NCBI GenBank assembly: GCA_902575815.1
Contig: CACGTA010000004.1
Location: forward strand, 16,575-80,574
Source of the DNA: an uncultured Alphaproteobacteria bacterium
GTDB lineage: Bacteria; Pseudomonadota; Alphaproteobacteria; HIMB59; GCA-002718135
Length of the DNA stretch: 64,000 bases
Direction of reading: 5' to 3'
The notes under the pieces are model-generated. The model searched no databases. It was given only the letters and a program-made list of their open reading frames with translations, and had not been told where the DNA came from. The translations under genes and the position numbers were made by a program. The first letter of the stretch is position 1. Each line of letters begins with the position of its first letter. Below are positions 60,741 through 64,000 of the stretch, one piece after another.

Positions 60741-61403
60741 ATGAATCAAGAGAATAACAATCAAAATTTATTTAAAAAAATACAAAATTTTATTTTTAAA
60801 AACTACATACAATTAATAATTTCATTAGTAATTTTGCTAATTATATTTATTGGTTTTCAAACATATAATTATTTTAAAATTCAAGATATAAAAAAATCTA
60901 GTATAAGTTTTTTCGACATTATCCAAGATGATCAAAATGATTTAAGGAATTTAGAAAACTTAATTGATGATGATAATATTTTTTCTATTTTATCAAAATT
61001 AAAATTAATTAAACAAAATAATGAAAATAAAAACTTTAGTTACTCTAATGAATTGTATAAAGAATTACTTTCTTCGTCAAATTTAGATGATCTGTATAAA
61101 TCGGCTATCGCTGTAAATGCGTCATACACAATGATTAATGCATCTTATGAAGACAATACTAATAATTATTTAAATGATATATCAATTTACATTAATAATA
61201 TTAACGATGAATTGGATAGTTATTTTTCTATTAAAAAAGAATTAGAATATTTATTAATCGTTACAGAAATTGACCTTAATAAATCTGAATATAGTAATTC
61301 AAAAGCATTGGACAAATATAATGAAATATTTAATTCAAGTATGATTTCTGCCTCTACAAAAGAAAGAGTGAAAAAGATTCATGAGTTTCAGCTTTATAAG
61401 TAG
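60741..61403 (+). CDS. YfgM-like membrane protein (tetratricopeptide-type)
   Basis: N-terminal cytoplasmic segment plus one TM helix; position upstream of BamB-like and Der genes. Confidence 0.6.
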   Translation: MNQENNNQNLFKKIQNFIFKNYIQLIISLVILLIIFIGFQTYNYFKIQDIKKSSISFFDIIQDDQNDLRNLENLIDDDNIFSILSKLKLIKQNNENKNFSYSNELYKELLSSSNLDDLYKSAIAVNASYTMINASYEDNTNNYLNDISIYINNINDELDSYFSIKKELEYLLIVTEIDLNKSEYSNSKALDKYNEIFNSSMISASTKERVKKIHEFQLYK

Positions 61404-62625
61404 AATATCACTATATCTATTTTTCATATTTATTTTTTCATGTCAGGATTCGGTTTCATCATTAAGAAATAATAAAAATATAGATTCTGAAGATTATACC
61501 TTTCAATTAGAAACAGAAGAATTTTTAGATTTTAGTTTTTTTGAACAGTATGCAGATAATGTAATTGATAATTATACATACAAAGCATCTAACTATAATT
61601 TTTTAGCTAAAGATCAAATAGTATTAAAAATTAATAACTATGAAGCAAAATATAACAATAATGAATCAATAAATGTTATATACCTCGATGAAAGTATTTA
61701 CTCATTAAATAAAGATGGGGAACTTCTAAAATTTGATTTAAATAATGGAAAGTTGATTGAAAGAATTAATATTGATTTAGATCAAGAAAAAAAAGTACCT
61801 ATATCTTTTTCTATTTATAATAACGATTTTATTATTGCTTTTAAATCAGGAGAAGTAGTTAGAATTAACAAATCAGGACATGTAATTTGGTTATTTAATA
61901 ATGAAGATTTATTAAATACCCCACTCAAAATATTGGATGACTATTTAATAATATTATATCCACAAAAAATTGTTTTTTTATCAATTTTAAGTGGAGATAT
62001 AATTTATGAGAAAACTTTTAAATCAAGTAATATAATTCAATCATCGGGAGGTAAAATTGAAAATTATTTTAATATCGTTTTTTTTATACTTCCAAATAGT
62101 GAATTTAATTCATTAGACACATATTTATTCGAGGAACATAGTTTAAATTTTGACAATATTGAACTTAATACTTCACTTAATAATCTAAAGGATCAAATAC
62201 ACCTTTACAAAAATTTTCTAGTTTATTTTGATGATGGAAATATTATTCATACTTACGACATAAATAAAAACAAGTTTGTCTTAGTTGATTTTAGGATAAA
62301 TAACTCGTCTTCAGCCATATTATTTAATAATTCACTAATTTCTAAAAATGAAAATTTTGTTGAATTTTATAATATTCAGAATGGAAATATATTCTTAAGA
62401 ATTAATATTAATAAAATACTAAACAAAAAATCAAAAATAATAAATTCTTTGATCATAAATAAAAATATGCATTTGTTTACAGATAATGGTGAAATAATTA
62501 TTTTAGATCAAAATCTTGAAATTCAAGAAATGGTAAATCTTAAAATTAAAAATATTAATAAAGTTTATAATTATCAAAATAAAATTTTTATAAGTACTGA
62601 AAAAGGTATCACTTACATTTATTAA
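61381..62625 (+). CDS. bamB: BamB-like beta-propeller outer-membrane assembly lipoprotein
   Basis: Lipobox-like FIFSC, repeated PQQ-like blades, synteny with der. Confidence 0.7.
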   Translation: MSFSFISRISLYLFFIFIFSCQDSVSSLRNNKNIDSEDYTFQLETEEFLDFSFFEQYADNVIDNYTYKASNYNFLAKDQIVLKINNYEAKYNNNESINVIYLDESIYSLNKDGELLKFDLNNGKLIERINIDLDQEKKVPISFSIYNNDFIIAFKSGEVVRINKSGHVIWLFNNEDLLNTPLKILDDYLIILYPQKIVFLSILSGDIIYEKTFKSSNIIQSSGGKIENYFNIVFFILPNSEFNSLDTYLFEEHSLNFDNIELNTSLNNLKDQIHLYKNFLVYFDDGNIIHTYDINKNKFVLVDFRINNSSSAILFNNSLISKNENFVEFYNIQNGNIFLRININKILNKKSKIINSLIINKNMHLFTDNGEIIILDQNLEIQEMVNLKIKNINKVYNYQNKIFISTEKGITYIY

Positions 62626-62626
62626 A

Positions 62627-63916
62627 ATGAATATATTAATTTTAGGTATGCCAAATGTAGGCAAAACATCACTTTATAATTTAATTACAAATACAAATAA
62701 TAATATAATTCATGATACCATTGGTACAACAAGAGATTGGCATGTATCACCTCTTAAATCAAATATTAATATTGACGTGTATGATACACCCGGAATAATT
62801 AATAAAAAAAGTTTAGTAACAAAGAGTGTCAGTAATATAATTAAGAAAATAGATATTTTTATTTATGTTATTGACTATAAAGATGAGAATTACTTTATAG
62901 ATAAAGAATTGATTAATGAATTAAGAAAATTTAATAAGGAAATACTAGTTATAATTAATAAGGATGATAATTTTAAGCAAGATAAAAAAATTGACAGTCT
63001 TGGTATAAAGAATATTTTTTTTATCTCATGTTCACACAATATAGGCATTGATGTTTTTTTAAATTTTTTATCAAAATATAATGCTAAAGATAATAAGTTA
63101 ATAAAATACGATTTTTCATTAGGTTTATTTGGTAAAACAAATGTAGGGAAAAGTACTCTTTTAAATAAATTAGTAGGATTTGAGAGATCAATTGTTAGTA
63201 ATCAACCAAAAACTACAACTGATATTGTTTCTTCTTCATATAAATTTAAAGGTAATACCTATTCAATTAAAGACACTGCAGGCTTAATAAAAAAAAATAA
63301 AATTGATCAAAACAGTCTTGATTTTTATGTCACCAAAAAAACTTTATCGATTATCAATGAAATTAATTTAAATATTTTTCTTATCGATATTGAGCAAGGC
63401 TTTGATACTCAATCTAAAAAAATATTTAATTTAATTTATCAAAAATCTAATATTTTAATATTTATAATTAATAAAACTGACTTAGTTAAAAAAAATAAAA
63501 AGAAAGTAATTAATGAATTAATTAAGGATATTAATTATGAATTTTCTCAATCTAAAAATATAATTATTATACCGATTTCAACACTAAATAAAAAAGATAT
63601 TTTATTTTTAAAAAATAAGATTCGTGAACTTATTTTAGAAATTAATATAAATATATCAACTTCACAAATTAATAAGTGGTTAAATCATGTTGTTGAAAAT
63701 AATTCTCACCCAAGAATAAATGGAAAAGAAGTTAAATTTAAGTATGGCACTCAGGTTTCAAAAAATCCTTTAACAATAAAAATTTTTTCAAACTTTTCTA
63801 AAGAAATATCTAATACATATAAAAGATATCTGCTTAATAATTTTTATAATTTTTTTAATATTAAAAGTAGAAATTTAAAAATTTTATTTTCTAAATCTAA
63901 GAACCCCTATGATTAG
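62627..63916 (+). CDS. der: GTPase Der (tandem EngA domains)
   Basis: Two G domains: GMPNVGKTSLYN...DTPG and GKTNVGKSTLLNKLVG...DTAG; KH-like C-term. Confidence 0.95.
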   Translation: MNILILGMPNVGKTSLYNLITNTNNNIIHDTIGTTRDWHVSPLKSNINIDVYDTPGIINKKSLVTKSVSNIIKKIDIFIYVIDYKDENYFIDKELINELRKFNKEILVIINKDDNFKQDKKIDSLGIKNIFFISCSHNIGIDVFLNFLSKYNAKDNKLIKYDFSLGLFGKTNVGKSTLLNKLVGFERSIVSNQPKTTTDIVSSSYKFKGNTYSIKDTAGLIKKNKIDQNSLDFYVTKKTLSIINEINLNIFLIDIEQGFDTQSKKIFNLIYQKSNILIFIINKTDLVKKNKKKVINELIKDINYEFSQSKNIIIIPISTLNKKDILFLKNKIRELILEININISTSQINKWLNHVVENNSHPRINGKEVKFKYGTQVSKNPLTIKIFSNFSKEISNTYKRYLLNNFYNFFNIKSRNLKILFSKSKNPYD

Positions 63917-63919
63917 TAA

Positions 63920-64000
63920 TTATTGATCTGTACTCGTATAACTCTCAATAATATTATTATTATATTCAGAAATTTGCATGAGAATATTTGAATTTTCAAC
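63920..64000 (-). CDS. Possible partial CDS running off the window edge
   Basis: Minus-strand open frame VENSNILMQISEYNNNIIESYTSTDQ* to the edge; short. Confidence 0.35.
   Translation of the reverse strand, partial: VENSNILMQISEYNNNIIESYTSTDQ

Noticed and set aside
1-64000. CRISPR arrays, prophage, transposons, toxin-antitoxin or defence systems
   Set aside because: Read-through found no regularly spaced repeats, integrase/transposase motifs or recognisable defence proteins.

Overview
This 64 kb window is a gene-dense, AT-rich bacterial chromosome segment. It most resembles a streamlined marine alphaproteobacterium (SAR11/AEGEAN-169/HIMB59-like). That placement is an inference from protein families such as DUF2794, a GAAC-N7-GAAC SOS box and ScfR/DUF2083, not from a database search. 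About 60 CDS, one tRNA-Leu(UAA) and several hairpins/terminators are supported. No phage, transposon, CRISPR array or rRNA was seen. The left ~27 kb is catabolic/accessory. It contains (i) a divergent cluster combining a family-5 ABC transporter with homocysteine methyltransferase, GcvT-like, FMN alpha-hydroxyacid oxidase, ThDP lyase, transthyretin-like, SDR and GMC enzymes, substrate unknown; (ii) a carnitine-to-glycine-betaine type cluster next to a ScfR-type regulator, a PhnZ/TmpB-like HD protein and an unannotated 59-aa ORF; (iii) an agmatine/putrescine cluster (aguAB-potFGHI-puuAB). The right ~36 kb is mainly housekeeping (glmU, DAHP synthase, nadE, gltX, cimA, rpsD, purB, map, recA, alaS, icd, guaA, bamB, der). 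The best leads are the unknown-substrate cluster with a TTR-like protein lacking the YRGS signature, mirror-image TTTGTAAA-type repeats between the regulator and the small ORF, tandem SOS boxes at recA, a possible ATT start codon, and hairpins placed right after three substrate-binding-protein genes.
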